From: Candidatus Zymogenaceae bacterium
GTDB lineage: Bacteria; Desulfobacterota; Zymogenia; Zymogenales; Zymogenaceae
Length of the DNA stretch: 64,000 nucleotides
NCBI GenBank assembly: GCA_016931225.1
Contig: JAFGFE010000012.1
Location: 43,526-107,525, forward strand
Direction of reading: 5' to 3'
Both the position numbers and the translations under genes were made by a program. The stretch's first letter is position 1, and every line of letters starts with the position of its first letter. Below the pieces are notes generated by a model. That model did no database searches, was not told the origin of the DNA, and was given only the letters and a program-made list of their open reading frames with translations. Below, in pieces: positions 9,869 through 20,279 of the stretch.

Positions 9869-10477
9869 ATGGATTCGCTCAGGATACATATATCTGAAAT
9901 CCCGGTAGAACCCGACGGAGGTTATTCCGTCGCCTTTCCCGGGGAGGGGAGGTTTGCCGAGTGGCGGGAGAATTTTACTCCCCTCGCGGTTCACACGGTG
10001 ATTCCCGGAACGGACTGGCAGGCGAAGACGCTCTCGGATATTGTTGAATCGGGGCTTTCGTTTCCCCACGGTTTTGAGGGTGCGATCACCCTCGTTACAT
10101 CGGGGAATGATATATTCGTATCGGGCAGGATTCAGCTTTTGGTGGTTCGCGAATGCGGCCGATGTCTCGAAAGTTTTGAGGCGATATTGGACGTTCCGTT
10201 TTCATATATCATCACCAGGATGAATGTTCAAGAAAGGGAGCATGAGCTCTCCGTCGATGAACTGGAGCAGTCGTTTCTCCACGGGGATGAGGTGGATATC
10301 GCACAGATCATCGAGGAACAGGTGGCGCTGGCGCTCCCGATGCGTCCTCTCTGCAGCGAATTATGCAGTGGGCTCTGCCCGCAATGCGGCGGTAATCTCA
10401 ATAAGAAACAATGTGATTGTGATCAGGACGTCGTTGACGTTCGGTTTGAGAAATTGAAGGATTTTCAGGTTAAATAA
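9869..10477 (+). CDS. yceD: YceD / DUF177 protein (23S rRNA accumulation)
   Basis: Member of the DUF177 family, required for normal 23S rRNA levels in E. coli and plants. The hallmark '[13 protein letters not shown]' is present, followed by an acidic region and a C-terminal Cys cluster '[13 protein letters not shown]' plus 'CDCD' that probably binds metal. 202 residues. It sits directly upstream of rpmF, the near-universal arrangement. Confidence 0.93.
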   Translation: MDSLRIHISEIPVEPDGGYSVAFPGEGRFAEWRENFTPLAVHTVIPGTDWQAKTLSDIVESGLSFPHGFEGAITLVTSGNDIFVSGRIQLLVVRECGRCLESFEAILDVPFSYIITRMNVQEREHELSVDELEQSFLHGDEVDIAQIIEEQVALALPMRPLCSELCSGLCPQCGGNLNKKQCDCDQDVVDVRFEKLKDFQVK

Positions 10478-10491
10478 ACAGGTTTTTTGTT

Positions 10492-10674
10492 ATGGCGGTT
10501 CCGAAACGTAAACATTCCAGATCCCGAAAGGGGAAGCGGCGGTCTCACCAGGGACTTGTCACACCCCCTCGGTCGATTTGTCCCCAGTGTACCGAAGTGA
10601 AGATGCCTCATGTGGTGTGCCCCCATTGCGGCTATTACAAGGGCCGGGAGGTCGTTCAGATCGAGGAAGTGTAG
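10492..10674 (+). CDS. rpmF: 50S ribosomal protein L32
   Basis: 60 residues beginning [19 protein letters not shown], with the zinc-type CPxC...CPHCG pair. It follows yceD by 14 bp. The next start codon, TTG of fabK, comes immediately after the rpmF stop. Confidence 0.97.
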   Translation: MAVPKRKHSRSRKGKRRSHQGLVTPPRSICPQCTEVKMPHVVCPHCGYYKGREVVQIEEV

Positions 10675-11637
10675 TTGATCGAATCGAGATTATGCACGCT
10701 TCTTGATATATCCCACCCGATTTTTCAGGGTGGCATGGCCTGGGTGTCCCGAGCGGAGCTGGCCGCAGCGGTAAGCGAGGCCGGAGCCCTGGGAATAATC
10801 GGCGCGGGATTGATGACCCCCGATGAGCTTCAGGCTGAAATCAGGCGCACGAAGTCTCTTACCGCAAGCCCCTTCGGTGTTAATGTTATCCTCGTCGCTC
10901 CCCATGTCATGGAATTGATCGATGTGGTTCTCGATGAGGGGGTGCATGTACTTACCACCGGTGCGGGGAATCCCGGAACAATACTCGGTCGAATCGCGGG
11001 GCTTCCCCCAGGGAAGCAGCCGATCGTGATACCGGTGGCGGCGTCGGTTCCGCTGGCGGTGCGGTCTGAAAGGATGGGGGCGAAGGCCGTCATCGTCGAA
11101 GGATACGAAGCCGGCGGCCACATCGGTGAGTTGACCACCATGACCCTGACCGCGATGACGACCAAGAAGGTCTCCATCCCGGTCGTCGCCGCGGGCGGCA
11201 TCGCGGACGGCAGGACTATGGCGGCGGCTTTTGCCCTGGGCGCCGAGGGGGTGCAGATGGGCACCGCCTTTCTGACCGCGAATGAATGCCCGATCTGTGC
11301 GGCCTGGAAGGAGAGGGTGCTGAATGCAGGGGATCGGGACACGGTGGTCACCGGGCGATCCACCGGCCATCCGGTGAGAATGCTCAAGAATCGGCTCTCC
11401 CGCACGATCCTGGATATGGAAAAGCAGGGGGCGTTGCCGGAAGAAATATTTTCTCTGGGGGAGGGTCGGCTCAGGGCCGCCGTGGACGGAGATGTGGCGA
11501 TGGGCTCCATCATGAGCGGACAGATCGCCGGACTCCTCGAATCACCCCGCTCGGCGCGGGAGATTGTCGAGGATACCGTTCGAGAAGCAGCCGAAACGGT
11601 AGAGCATCTTTGTGGGATAGTTTCACATCCGAGATAA
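10675..11637 (+). CDS. fabK: Enoyl-ACP reductase II (FMN-dependent)
   Basis: Reduces trans-2-enoyl-ACP in the last step of fatty-acid elongation, using FMN and NAD(P)H. Signature parts: 'HPIFQGGMAWVSRAELAAAVS', the catalytic-His region 'EGYEAGGHIGEL', 'PVVAAGGIADG' and the FMN phosphate site 'ALGAEGVQMGTAFL'. 320 aa. It starts with TTG directly after the rpmF stop, with GAGGA 7-8 nt upstream. At this position most bacteria carry plsX and fabH, which are missing here. FabK is the triclosan-insensitive type of enoyl reductase. Confidence 0.93.
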   Translation: MIESRLCTLLDISHPIFQGGMAWVSRAELAAAVSEAGALGIIGAGLMTPDELQAEIRRTKSLTASPFGVNVILVAPHVMELIDVVLDEGVHVLTTGAGNPGTILGRIAGLPPGKQPIVIPVAASVPLAVRSERMGAKAVIVEGYEAGGHIGELTTMTLTAMTTKKVSIPVVAAGGIADGRTMAAAFALGAEGVQMGTAFLTANECPICAAWKERVLNAGDRDTVVTGRSTGHPVRMLKNRLSRTILDMEKQGALPEEIFSLGEGRLRAAVDGDVAMGSIMSGQIAGLLESPRSAREIVEDTVREAAETVEHLCGIVSHPR

Positions 11638-11650
11638 GCCTGGAGGTGTC

Positions 11651-12610
11651 GTGACGCGCATCGCATATCTTTTCCCCGGCCAGGGTTCTCAGTATGTCGG
11701 CATGGGAAAGGACATTCATGATAATTTCCAGTCCGCGCGGCTGATATTCGAGGAGGCCTCGGATATCCTGTCGATGGATGTCAAAAAGCTCGCCTTCCAC
11801 GGTCCGGAATCGGAGCTGAATAAGACGGAACAGACACAGCCGGTACTGCTGACGGTATCAGCAAGCATCTACGCGGTGCTCGAAGATACCGGTTTTCTTT
11901 CATCCCACGAGCCGGCCGCCGCGGCGGGACACAGCCTGGGCGAATACGCGGCCCTCAAGGCGGCGGAATCATTCTCCCTGGCACAGACCGTCTCCCTGGT
12001 CAGGACCCGGGGGGCCCTGATGCAGCGTGCGGTGCCCGAGGGAGTCGGCGCGATGGCGGCGGTCCTGGGCGTGGATCGGGAGACAATAGACGCCGTCACG
12101 AGTGATGTCTCCCGGGATGATTCAATAGTTGTCGGCGCCAATTACAACAGCCCGGGACAGATCGTCATCTCCGGGCATAAAGACGCCGTCGAACGGGCGG
12201 GGGCGATGCTGGAAGAGGCGGGGGCGAAAAAGGTCATCATCCTGGCGGTCAGCGTGCCGTCTCATTCCCCGCTCATGGCCGAGGCCTCACAAAATCTGGA
12301 TGCAGAGATACAGGCCCTCGGCCCCGAATCGCCGAAGGCCCCGAAGTTCCCGGTGATTTCCAATGTGACGGCGGACGACCACCCGGACGACACGGGCGGG
12401 ATCAGAAAGCTCCTCACAGACCAGCTTATCAGGCCGGTGCTCTGGGAGGACTCCATCCGGCGTCTTATCGACAGAGAGATCACCACCTTTGTGGAGGTGG
12501 GTCCCAAAAACGTCCTGACCGGGCTGATACGGCGTATCGACCGGAAGGTATCGTGTGAGGCCGTCGGAGATATGGAGACGCTCAAGGCACTGGAGAAAAA
12601 GTTCGGATAG
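11651..12610 (+). CDS. fabD: Malonyl-CoA:ACP transacylase
   Basis: Loads malonyl groups on ACP for fatty-acid synthesis. 'FPGQGSQYVGMG' at the N-terminus and the nucleophile motif 'GHSLGEYAAL' are canonical, as is the 'SVPSHSPLM' catalytic His region. 319 aa. A GTG start at 11651 follows GGAGGTG by 4-5 nt. It is 13 bp after fabK. Confidence 0.96.
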   Translation: MTRIAYLFPGQGSQYVGMGKDIHDNFQSARLIFEEASDILSMDVKKLAFHGPESELNKTEQTQPVLLTVSASIYAVLEDTGFLSSHEPAAAAGHSLGEYAALKAAESFSLAQTVSLVRTRGALMQRAVPEGVGAMAAVLGVDRETIDAVTSDVSRDDSIVVGANYNSPGQIVISGHKDAVERAGAMLEEAGAKKVIILAVSVPSHSPLMAEASQNLDAEIQALGPESPKAPKFPVISNVTADDHPDDTGGIRKLLTDQLIRPVLWEDSIRRLIDREITTFVEVGPKNVLTGLIRRIDRKVSCEAVGDMETLKALEKKFG

Positions 12611-12726
12611 AAAGCAACGGGCGGCGGCGAACGGGATCCGGACATGCACCGCGGGCTTGTATGGATTGACAGAAGGGCGGTCGTGTAGAGATCGCATTTC
12701 ACATCATCACCGAAGAGGGAGAGACG

Positions 12727-13470
12727 ATGTCCCTTTCTGGCAGAGTTGCACTGGTGACCGGGGCGTCCCGGGGAATCGGCCGGGCGGTGGCCCAGGCGCT
12801 GGCCGAAGAGGGGGTCGAAGTATATATAAATTATCGATCCCAGACGGATGCGGCCGAAGAGACCAAAAAAGATATCGAGGCGAGGGGCGGCACGGCGAAA
12901 CTCGCCCCCTTCGATGTGTCGAATCCGGATGAGGTGAAGGACGGCGTCAAGGCGCTCCTGGATCAATCCGGCCGCCTGGATATCCTGATCAACAACGCGG
13001 GCATCACGAAGGACAACCTCGTCCCCCTCATGAAGCAGTCCCAGTGGGATGAGGTCATTCAGACCAATCTGACAGGAACATTCCTGTTGACAAAAGCCGC
13101 GGTGCGGCCTATGATGAAGGCCCGTTTCGGCAGGATCGTCAATATGACATCGGTCGCGGGGCAGTACGGCAATCCCGGTCAGTCCAATTACTCCGCGGCG
13201 AAGGCCGGTATTATCGGATTTACCCGATCGGTTGCCCGCGAGTTGGCGGATCGCAATATCACCGCCAACGCGGTCTCTCCCGGATTGATCGATACGGATA
13301 TGTCCGAGGGCATTTCTCTGGACATACGAAACGGTATTATTCAGAGGATTCCCCTGGGAAGGATCGGCGCGCCGGGGGAAGTCGCCGACGCCGTGCTTTT
13401 TCTTGTGTCGGACCATGCGCGCTACATCACCGGTCAGGTGATCGGCGTCAATGGTGGGCTTTACATGTAA
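12727..13470 (+). CDS. fabG: 3-oxoacyl-ACP reductase
   Basis: NADPH-dependent SDR that reduces 3-ketoacyl-ACP. It has the glycine-rich 'TGASRGIGRAVA', 'NNAG', and the Ser/Tyr/Lys triad in 'MTSVAGQYGNPGQSNYSAAK'. 247 aa. A GAGGGAGAG site precedes the ATG. Its place after fabD and before acpP supports the biosynthetic assignment rather than a general SDR. Confidence 0.95.
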   Translation: MSLSGRVALVTGASRGIGRAVAQALAEEGVEVYINYRSQTDAAEETKKDIEARGGTAKLAPFDVSNPDEVKDGVKALLDQSGRLDILINNAGITKDNLVPLMKQSQWDEVIQTNLTGTFLLTKAAVRPMMKARFGRIVNMTSVAGQYGNPGQSNYSAAKAGIIGFTRSVARELADRNITANAVSPGLIDTDMSEGISLDIRNGIIQRIPLGRIGAPGEVADAVLFLVSDHARYITGQVIGVNGGLYM

Positions 13471-13535
13471 CGGAAACAGTTAATGAGTAACTGATTCAAT
13501 GATAAAACAGAATATTTATTCAGGAGGTTAGTAAC

Positions 13536-13769
13536 ATGGCTTCTGTTGAGGAAAGAGTCAAGGAAATCATCGCTGAGCAGCTGGGACTGGAAAAAGATGA
13601 TATTCAACTGGACGCATCCTTTATCGATGATCTGGGTGCGGACTCGCTGGATATTGTCGAGATGATTATGACCATCGAGGATGAATATGATGTGGAGATC
13701 TCCGACGATGACGCGGAAAAGATTTCCACCGTCCAGGATGCCATTAACTATATCAAGGAAAAGATGTAA
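13536..13769 (+). CDS. acpP: Acyl carrier protein
   Basis: 77 residues, acidic, with the phosphopantetheine Ser in '[10 protein letters not shown]'. It carries growing acyl chains on the 4'-phosphopantetheine arm. A strong AGGAGG site lies upstream. The usual next gene, fabF, is absent; rpiB follows after 5 bp. Confidence 0.97.
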   Translation: MASVEERVKEIIAEQLGLEKDDIQLDASFIDDLGADSLDIVEMIMTIEDEYDVEISDDDAEKISTVQDAINYIKEKM

Positions 13770-13774
13770 TCGGT

Positions 13775-14236
13775 ATGTCTCTGAAGGTGGCCATTGGATC
13801 GGATCACGGAGGCCTGGACCTTAAAGTCTGTTTGGTTGACGTACTCAAAAAGGCCGGAGTGGACGTAACAGACGTGGGGGTCTCCCAGCCCGGCTCGGTG
13901 GACTATCCCGATATCGCCCTGAAGGTGACGGATCTGGTGTGTGCCGGAACGGTCGATTTTGGTGTGTTGTTGTGCGGGACCGGCATCGGCATGAGCATAG
14001 CGGCCAACAAGGTGCCCGGAATACGGGCGGCGCTGGCGTGGGATATCTTCACCGCCAGGATGAGCCGCTGGCATAATGACGCGAATGTACTCACCATAGG
14101 GGCGCGGGTGACCGGCCCGGAGTTGGCGCGAGAGATTCTCATGACGTTCCTGGAAGAGCCATTCGATGGGGGGAGACATCAGCGGCGCGTTGATAAAATA
14201 GGCGAAATAGAAAAAAGAGGAGTAGGAAAAGGGTGA
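13775..14236 (+). CDS. rpiB: Ribose-5-phosphate isomerase B
   Basis: Interconverts ribose-5-P and ribulose-5-P. It has '[11 protein letters not shown]', the active-site Cys in '[15 protein letters not shown]' and the conserved '[11 protein letters not shown]' His. 153 aa, the family's normal size. It overlaps glyA by 4 bp (GTGA), so the two are coupled. Confidence 0.95.
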   Translation: MSLKVAIGSDHGGLDLKVCLVDVLKKAGVDVTDVGVSQPGSVDYPDIALKVTDLVCAGTVDFGVLLCGTGIGMSIAANKVPGIRAALAWDIFTARMSRWHNDANVLTIGARVTGPELAREILMTFLEEPFDGGRHQRRVDKIGEIEKRGVGKG

Positions 14237-15528
14237 GTTTGTTTGAAACAGACAGAGAGATATTTGACGCTATACATGACGAAACGGATCGTCAGGAATC
14301 CCAGATAATACTGATTGCCTCGGAAAATTACGTCAGCGAGGCCGTGCTGGAGGCGTCCGGTTCGGTCATGACAAACAAATATGCCGAGGGGTACCCGGGA
14401 AAGCGATATTACGAGGGGTGTGAAAACGTCGATCGCGCCGAGACCCTGGCCATCGATCGGGCAAAGAAGCTCTTCAATGCGGACTTTGCGAACGTCCAGC
14501 CTCATTCGGGCGCCCAGGCCAATATGGCGGTGATGCTCTCGGTACTGGATCACGGCGATACGGTGCTGAGCATGGAGCTGTCCCACGGGGGACATCTCAG
14601 CCACGGGAGCCCGGTGAATTTTTCCGGGAAGTATTTCAATATCGTTTCCTACGGCGTCGATGAAAAGACGGAATGCATCGATTACGACGAAGTATCGCGA
14701 CTGGCCAGGGAGCACCGGCCGAAAATGATCATCACCGGGGCAAGTTCTTATCCCCGGCATATCGATTTTGACCGTTTCGGCGAGATCGGTGCGGACGTGG
14801 ACGCCGTCGTCATGGCGGATATCGCTCATATCGGCGGGCTGGTGGTAGCAAAACTTCACTGCGATCCGATACCATCCTGCCAGGTGACCACCTGCACCAC
14901 CCACAAGACCCTGCGGGGACCCAGGGGAGGGCTCATCCTCAGCGGGGAGGAGTTCGCCAAGACCATCAACTCCCGGGTATTCCCCGGCACCCAGGGAGGT
15001 CCCCTGATGAATACCATCGCTGCGAAGGCGGTGGCGTTCAAAGAGGCGATGACGGACGATTTCAAAGAGTACCAGAGACAGATCGTTGCCAACGCCGCTA
15101 CGATGGCGGATGTGCTGCTCTCACGGGGCTTTCGGCTCGTCGGCGGCGGTACCGACAATCATCTTTTCCTGGTGGATGTCGGGATCGCAGGCCTCACCGG
15201 GGCCGATGCGGCCCAGGCGCTGTATCGCGCCGGTATCTGTGCGAACAAGAACGGCATCCCGTTCGACGCCCGCCCGCCCCGCGTCACCAGCGGGGTTCGT
15301 TTCGGCACCCCGGCGATCACCACACGGGGACTGAAAGAGGGTGACGCGGCGGTGGTTGCGAACCTGATCGCCGATATCCTCGATGACATCGGCAATGAGG
15401 ACAAGATCGTAAAAACCAGGCAATACGTGCGGGAATTCCTGGAGGATTTTCCTCTCTATCGTCACCGTATCGATACAGAACGGGTTTCGTTTGAAGAAGG
15501 CGATTATTCCAAACGACAGGGCGTCTGA
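14233..15528 (+). CDS. glyA: Serine hydroxymethyltransferase
   Basis: PLP enzyme linking serine, glycine and methylene-tetrahydrofolate. The PLP Lys lies in '[13 protein letters not shown]', and '[12 protein letters not shown]' and '[14 protein letters not shown]' are hallmark segments. 431 aa. The GTG start at 14233 overlaps the rpiB stop. In many deltaproteobacteria glyA also sits between rpiB and a dCMP deaminase/nrdR pair. Confidence 0.97.
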   Translation: MSLFETDREIFDAIHDETDRQESQIILIASENYVSEAVLEASGSVMTNKYAEGYPGKRYYEGCENVDRAETLAIDRAKKLFNADFANVQPHSGAQANMAVMLSVLDHGDTVLSMELSHGGHLSHGSPVNFSGKYFNIVSYGVDEKTECIDYDEVSRLAREHRPKMIITGASSYPRHIDFDRFGEIGADVDAVVMADIAHIGGLVVAKLHCDPIPSCQVTTCTTHKTLRGPRGGLILSGEEFAKTINSRVFPGTQGGPLMNTIAAKAVAFKEAMTDDFKEYQRQIVANAATMADVLLSRGFRLVGGGTDNHLFLVDVGIAGLTGADAAQALYRAGICANKNGIPFDARPPRVTSGVRFGTPAITTRGLKEGDAAVVANLIADILDDIGNEDKIVKTRQYVREFLEDFPLYRHRIDTERVSFEEGDYSKRQGV

Positions 15529-15985
15529 ACGTCCCGGCTGGGACGAATACTTCATGGACATTACGGACCTGGTGGCCCAGCGCTCCACGTGCCTGCGCAG
15601 GCAGGTTGGGGCGGTGCTGGTGAAAGACAGAAACATCCTCTCCACCGGATACAACGGCGCACCCCGGGGGCTTGCTCACTGCATTGAGGTGGGGTGCCTG
15701 AGGGAACAGCAGAACGTCCCCTCGGGTGAAAAACATGAACTCTGTCGCGGCCTGCACGCGGAACAAAACGCCATCATTCAGGCCGCCTATCACGGCGTTT
15801 CCATCCGGGGCGCCACCCTCTACTGTACCACGCTCCCCTGCATTATCTGTACGAAAATGCTCATCAACGCCGGCATACAGAAGATTGTATATCGGGAAGG
15901 ATACGCAGATCCGCTTTCCCGCTCGATGCTCGATGAGGCGGGAATTGACACGAAACAGATCGACCGAGGAGATAAAAACCGGTGA
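15491..15985 (+). CDS. dCMP deaminase family protein (ComEB-like)
   Basis: Zinc-dependent deaminase making dUMP for dTMP synthesis. The zinc site is seen as '[11 protein letters not shown]' and '[12 protein letters not shown]'. The conserved '[11 protein letters not shown]' start region has no ATG before it; the only in-frame start is TTG 15491, inside the end of glyA (38-bp overlap). 164 aa. Downstream it overlaps nrdR by 4 bp, so nucleotide supply and its repressor are made together. Confidence 0.88.
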   Translation: MKKAIIPNDRASERPGWDEYFMDITDLVAQRSTCLRRQVGAVLVKDRNILSTGYNGAPRGLAHCIEVGCLREQQNVPSGEKHELCRGLHAEQNAIIQAAYHGVSIRGATLYCTTLPCIICTKMLINAGIQKIVYREGYADPLSRSMLDEAGIDTKQIDRGDKNR

Positions 15986-16446
15986 AGTGTCCCTTTTGTG
16001 CGTTTATAGATAATAAGGTCATCGATTCCCGCCTGACGAAGGACGGCGATGTCATCCGCAGGCGGCGGGAGTGTCTGGACTGCGGACGGCGTTTCACCAC
16101 CTATGAGCGGGTGGAGGAAATGCTGCCGCTGGTAGTCAAAAAGGACGGGAGGCGGGAGGCCTTTGACCGCAACAAGATTCTCATCGGCATCAAAAAGGCT
16201 TGCGAAAAGCGCCCCATCAGCATTACCGTCATCGAAAAGACCGTGGATTCCATCGAGGCGAGCTTCACCGACGTGGGAGAGCGGGAGGTCGACTGCTCCA
16301 TGGTCGGCGAAAAGGTGATGGAGCACCTCAAGGATCTGGACGAGGTTGCATACGTCAGGTTCGCCTCGGTGTACCGGTCGTTTAAGGACATCAACGAGTT
16401 TATGGCGGAGCTCAAGGAGCTTCTGGACGATAAGGACAGGATGTGA
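15982..16446 (+). CDS. nrdR: Transcriptional repressor NrdR
   Basis: Zinc-ribbon and ATP-cone repressor of ribonucleotide reductase genes. The N-terminal ribbon shows 'MKCPFC' and '[16 protein letters not shown]'; the ATP-cone follows from about residue 49 ('[16 protein letters not shown]'). 154 aa. GTG start, with GTGA overlap with the deaminase gene. Its targets (nrd genes) are not in the window. Confidence 0.96.
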   Translation: MKCPFCAFIDNKVIDSRLTKDGDVIRRRRECLDCGRRFTTYERVEEMLPLVVKKDGRREAFDRNKILIGIKKACEKRPISITVIEKTVDSIEASFTDVGEREVDCSMVGEKVMEHLKDLDEVAYVRFASVYRSFKDINEFMAELKELLDDKDRM

Positions 16447-16453
16447 CAGTCGA

Positions 16454-17563
16454 ATGAATCTTCGGTTCATGAGACGGGCCCTGACGCTGGCGCGGCGGTT
16501 TGAGGGCCGAACGAGCCCCAATCCCCCGGTTGGGGCTGTCGTCGTTTCTGAGGGAAACGTCGTGGGGGAGGGGTTTCACCGGGGACCGGGAACACCCCAC
16601 GCGGAGGTGGTGGCCATTGCCGACGCCGGGGAGAGGGCCCGCGGGGCGGATATCTACGTCACCCTGGAGCCCTGCTGCCACCACGGGCGCACCCCCCCCT
16701 GTACCGATGCAATCATTAATGCGGGCATCGGACGCGTCTTCTTTGGGATGTGTGATCCGAATCCCTGCGTCCCGGGTGACGGGGCGGGTGTATTGTCCCG
16801 GGTGGGCATCGAGGTTGTCTGTGATGTGATGGGAGATGAAATCACCCGGTTCTACGAGGCGTATCGCCGTTTCGTGGTCTCCGGCCTTCCCTTCGTCACC
16901 CTCAAGGCCGCCATGACTTTAGACGGCAGACTGGCCGCCGCCGGCGGAGATTCCAAGTGGATTACCTCCATCGACGCCAGGCGGTACGCTCACCGCCTTA
17001 GGGCCGTGTCCGACGGAATACTGGTGGGCGTGGGCACCGTTCTGGCCGACGACCCGGAGCTGACCGTTCGCCTGGTTCGAGGAACAGATCCTGTGAGGGT
17101 GATTATCGATCCAGACGCCCGGACCCCGATTACCGCCCGAGTTCTGGCGGGAGGGGGGGCGGCCGCTATCATCGCCGTGGACGAGACCGGGAATGCCGAG
17201 ATGCAGTCGAGGATGAGGGCGCTGGAGGCCGCCGGGGCGGAGGTGATCGGGCTCCCCAGGGACGCCGGCGACCTGATGGACCTTTCGTACCTCCTTTTAC
17301 TCCTCGGCAAGCGGGGTATGATGCGTCTTCTCGTCGAGGGTGGCGCAAACGTGTTTACTTACTTTTTGAAACATGCTATATTTGATAAAATAATGTTCAT
17401 GTACGCCCCCAAGATTCTTACCGGGGACGATACCCTGGGCCTCACGGTCGGGCCGGGTCCCCGGCGTATCGCGGACGCAATAAAGCTGGGGGGGCTGACC
17501 GTTCGCCGGGCGGGGCCGGATATTATCGTGGAGGCGTATCCCTCCGTACGTGACGGAGGATAA
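16454..17563 (+). CDS. ribD: Bifunctional riboflavin biosynthesis deaminase/reductase
   Basis: Deaminates and then reduces the first ring intermediate of riboflavin synthesis. The deaminase domain has 'TPHAEVVAI' and 'EPCCHHGRTPPCTDA'; the NADPH reductase domain begins near 'LKAAMTLDGRLAAAGGDSKW'. The frame extends upstream into nrdR, but homology starts at MNLRFMRRAL, so ATG 16454 is used (369 aa). It opens a complete ribD-ribE-ribBA-ribH set. I saw no FMN riboswitch before it. Confidence 0.94.
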   Translation: MNLRFMRRALTLARRFEGRTSPNPPVGAVVVSEGNVVGEGFHRGPGTPHAEVVAIADAGERARGADIYVTLEPCCHHGRTPPCTDAIINAGIGRVFFGMCDPNPCVPGDGAGVLSRVGIEVVCDVMGDEITRFYEAYRRFVVSGLPFVTLKAAMTLDGRLAAAGGDSKWITSIDARRYAHRLRAVSDGILVGVGTVLADDPELTVRLVRGTDPVRVIIDPDARTPITARVLAGGGAAAIIAVDETGNAEMQSRMRALEAAGAEVIGLPRDAGDLMDLSYLLLLLGKRGMMRLLVEGGANVFTYFLKHAIFDKIMFMYAPKILTGDDTLGLTVGPGPRRIADAIKLGGLTVRRAGPDIIVEAYPSVRDGG

Positions 17564-17679
17564 GCAATTTCAAGGGTATGCTCATCGTCTCATTATGATG
17601 ATGTCCGGGAGTGCGGATAGGGGGCGTCGTTGCCTGTGTGTATGAAGCCCGTGCCGGCCGAGGAAGAGAGGTCCTTTCG

Positions 17680-18327
17680 ATGTTTACCGGTATCATCGAG
17701 GATGTGGGAACAATCCGGAACATACGTTTTGCCGGAAATATCTCCATCCTGGCCATCGAGACGAGCATGGATCTTGCGGATACCCGTATCGGGGACTCCA
17801 TCAGCGTGGACGGCGTCTGCCTGACGGCGGTGGAAGTAGGGTCCGGCTCTTTCAGTGTCGAGGCGTCGCCGGAGACGCTTTCCCGTTGTACCCTGGACAA
17901 CGCGAACCGGGGGAGGCGCGTCAACCTTGAGCGCGCCCTCAGGGTGGGGGATCGACTGGGCGGTCACTTCGTGGCGGGCCATGTGGACGGCGTGGGAAAG
18001 GTTGCAACGGTGGAGAGAAGTCCGGACAGCCTCATTATCGGCGTTACGGCTCCTGTGGGAGTCCGGCGATATATCGTCGATAAGGGGTCGGTGGCCGTCG
18101 ACGGCGTCAGCCTGACGATCAATTCGTTGTCCGATGACGTATTTACCGTTAATATCATCCGGCACACCGCTCAGGAGACGATCCTGGACGGCAGAAAGCC
18201 GGGGGACCGGGTGAATTTGGAAGCGGACCTGATCGGCAAATATGTCGAGCGGTTTCTGCTTCAGAATCGAGAGTCGCCTTCCGGGGGGGTAACCCTTGAG
18301 AAGCTTGCGGAAGAGGGATATGTATAG
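17680..18327 (+). CDS. ribE: Riboflavin synthase alpha subunit
   Basis: Dismutates two lumazines to riboflavin. It begins with the universal 'MFTGIIEDVG' and shows two internally similar barrel halves, including 'GDSISVDGVCLTAV' and 'GSVAVDGVSLTI', the duplicated motif of the family. 215 aa. The start at 17680 has GAGAGG about 8 nt upstream. The 116-bp gap from ribD holds nothing I recognise. Confidence 0.95.
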   Translation: MFTGIIEDVGTIRNIRFAGNISILAIETSMDLADTRIGDSISVDGVCLTAVEVGSGSFSVEASPETLSRCTLDNANRGRRVNLERALRVGDRLGGHFVAGHVDGVGKVATVERSPDSLIIGVTAPVGVRRYIVDKGSVAVDGVSLTINSLSDDVFTVNIIRHTAQETILDGRKPGDRVNLEADLIGKYVERFLLQNRESPSGGVTLEKLAEEGYV

Positions 18328-18362
18328 ATAGTTGAACGATCTTTCCGAGGAGTGCATTGAAT

Positions 18363-19568
18363 ATGGCTGTTTCATCAATACCGGAAGTTCTTGAAGACAT
18401 AAAAGCGGGGAAGATGATCATCCTGGTGGATGATGAGGATCGTGAAAACGAGGGCGATCTGTGCTTGGCCGCCGAGAAGTCGACGCCGGAATCCATCAAT
18501 TTTATGGCCAGGTACGGTCGCGGCCTGATCTGTCTCTCTCTGACCGAGAAGAAGGCCCGTTCCCTGAACCTGCCCTTGATGGTTCAGGAAAACCGTTCCC
18601 GGTTCGGCACCGCCTTCACCGTTTCCATAGAGGCACGGAAGGGCGTTACCACCGGCATCTCCGCCTATGACCGGCACACCACCGTACAGGCCGCCGTGGC
18701 CGACGACGCCGTTCCGGACGACCTGGTGAAGCCGGGACACATCTTTCCCCTGATCGCCAAGAACGGGGGGGTGCTGGTCCGGACGGGACAGACCGAGGGG
18801 TCGGTGGATTTGGCGAGGTTGGCGGGATTGAGACCCGCGGGTGTCATCTGTGAGGTCATGAAGGACGACGGCACCATGGCCCGGATGCCGGACCTGGAAA
18901 TTTTCGCCGAGGAGCATAATCTCAAGATCGCCACCATCAGGGATCTCATCGAGTACCGAATGAAGACAGAGTCGCTGGTGCACCGCGTGGCTGAGACCAT
19001 CATCCCGACCAAGCTGGGGGGGGAATTTCATGCCATCGGCTACGAGAACGACGTGGACACGTTCGAACACCTCGCCCTCGTGATGGGAGAGATCGGCCCC
19101 GATGACGAGGTGCTGGTGCGGGTGCACAGTGCTTGCCTCACCGGTGATGTTCTTGGCTCGCTCAGGTGTGACTGCGGAGACCAGCTCCAGACCGCCCTCA
19201 GGATGATCAGCGAGGAGGGAAAGGGCGCGCTGGTGTACATGAACCAGGAGGGAAGGGGCATCGGTCTGTTGAACAAGATCAAGGCGTATCAGCTCCAGGA
19301 CGAGGGATACGATACCGTGGAGGCCAACGAAAAGCTCGGGTTCGATGCGGACCTTCGGGACTACGGCATCGGCGCCCAGATACTGGTGGATCTGGGAATC
19401 AAGAAGATCAGGTTGCTCACCAACAACCCGAAGAAGATCGTGGGGCTTGACGGGTACGGCCTGGAGGTGGTCGGCGTCGTGCCCATAGAGATGGAACCGA
19501 ACCAGTTCAACAGGCCCTATATGACGACGAAAAAGGAAAAAATGGGCCACATTCTCAACAAGGTGTAG
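18363..19568 (+). CDS. ribBA: Bifunctional DHBP synthase / GTP cyclohydrolase II
   Basis: Supplies both riboflavin precursors. The N-terminal DHBP synthase domain has '[17 protein letters not shown]' and the C-terminal GTP cyclohydrolase II domain has '[21 protein letters not shown]' (zinc Cys) and '[16 protein letters not shown]'. About 401 aa. ATG 18363 is favoured over a TTG two codons earlier because GAGGAG is then 10 nt away. It follows ribE by 35 bp. Confidence 0.96.
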   Translation: MAVSSIPEVLEDIKAGKMIILVDDEDRENEGDLCLAAEKSTPESINFMARYGRGLICLSLTEKKARSLNLPLMVQENRSRFGTAFTVSIEARKGVTTGISAYDRHTTVQAAVADDAVPDDLVKPGHIFPLIAKNGGVLVRTGQTEGSVDLARLAGLRPAGVICEVMKDDGTMARMPDLEIFAEEHNLKIATIRDLIEYRMKTESLVHRVAETIIPTKLGGEFHAIGYENDVDTFEHLALVMGEIGPDDEVLVRVHSACLTGDVLGSLRCDCGDQLQTALRMISEEGKGALVYMNQEGRGIGLLNKIKAYQLQDEGYDTVEANEKLGFDADLRDYGIGAQILVDLGIKKIRLLTNNPKKIVGLDGYGLEVVGVVPIEMEPNQFNRPYMTTKKEKMGHILNKV

Positions 19569-19577
19569 GAGCGATAT

Positions 19578-20051
19578 ATGCCGAAACATATCGAGGGCTC
19601 ATTGACGGCGAAGGGTTTGACGTTCGCCATCGTGCTGTCCCGTTTTAATAATTTCATCGGGGAGCGGCTCCTGGACGGGGCTGTGGACGCCATCGTCCGC
19701 CACGGCGGCGCGGACGACGCCATCCATGTGTATCGGGTACCCGGTGCGTTCGAAATTCCCCAAATCGCCCGGCGTCTGGCCACCTCCAAGAAACACAGCG
19801 CAGTCATTTGCCTCGGGGCGGTTATCAGAGGAGCTACTCCGCACTTCGAGTACATCGCATCCGAATCCGCAAAGGGGGTGGCGAAGATATCCCTCGAAAG
19901 CGATATCCCCATCAGCTACGGTATCATCACCACCGATACCATCGAACAGGCCATAGAGCGCGCCGGATCGAAATCGGGCAATAAGGGATACGACGCCGCC
20001 GTCACCGCCATCGAGATGGCGAACCTGGTCGGACAGATCGACAAGGGGTGA
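19578..20051 (+). CDS. ribH: 6,7-dimethyl-8-ribityllumazine synthase
   Basis: Condenses DHBP with the pyrimidine intermediate, normally as an icosahedral or pentameric shell. Motifs: '[15 protein letters not shown]', 'VPGAFEIP', '[15 protein letters not shown]'. 157 aa. A palindromic repeat element begins 3 nt after its stop codon and fills the gap to nusB. Confidence 0.96.
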   Translation: MPKHIEGSLTAKGLTFAIVLSRFNNFIGERLLDGAVDAIVRHGGADDAIHVYRVPGAFEIPQIARRLATSKKHSAVICLGAVIRGATPHFEYIASESAKGVAKISLESDIPISYGIITTDTIEQAIERAGSKSGNKGYDAAVTAIEMANLVGQIDKG

Positions 20052-20054
20052 CAG

Positions 20055-20263
20055 GTCGACAGGGTCGACAGCCATTATAGCGGTGGAGTGAAACAATCGG
20101 GGCGTCGGTGGATGAGGGCGGACGAGGGAGACCATCGGAGTGGCGGTGATGGAAGGTTCACTGTCCCGCCTCATGCAATTCGGGCTACCGCTATCCTATA
20201 TGTTACATTCTGCCGCCTCGAACCACCACTATCTCGGCCGCTGGCACTGCCAGTCGGCCCGAC
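20055..20263. repeat. Palindromic repeat element A (ribH-nusB gap)
   Basis: The left arm GTCGACAGGGTCGAC is followed by 'AGCCATTATAGCGGTGG' (20055-20086); the right arm is its rough inverse, 'ACCACCACTATCTCGGCC' to 'GTCGGCCCGAC' (20222-20263). The element occupies almost the whole gap between the ribH stop and the nusB start. It belongs with elements B, C1, C2, D1 and D2. Confidence 0.7.
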
Positions 20264-20279
20264 ACATGGAATAGATATC

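Noticed and set aside
10690..11666. Long open frames opposite fabK and fabD
   Set aside because: They are antisense shadows of conserved genes, with low-complexity translations and no ribosome site; G+C-rich codon use makes such frames common here.
17564..17679. Possible FMN riboswitch in the ribD-ribE gap or before ribD
   Set aside because: None of the conserved RFN-element blocks could be found; the gap is plain sequence.
18375..19589. 404-codon minus-strand frame opposite ribBA
   Set aside because: It mirrors ribBA codon structure, is His/Val/Leu-rich without motif, and the plus strand has every ribBA signature.
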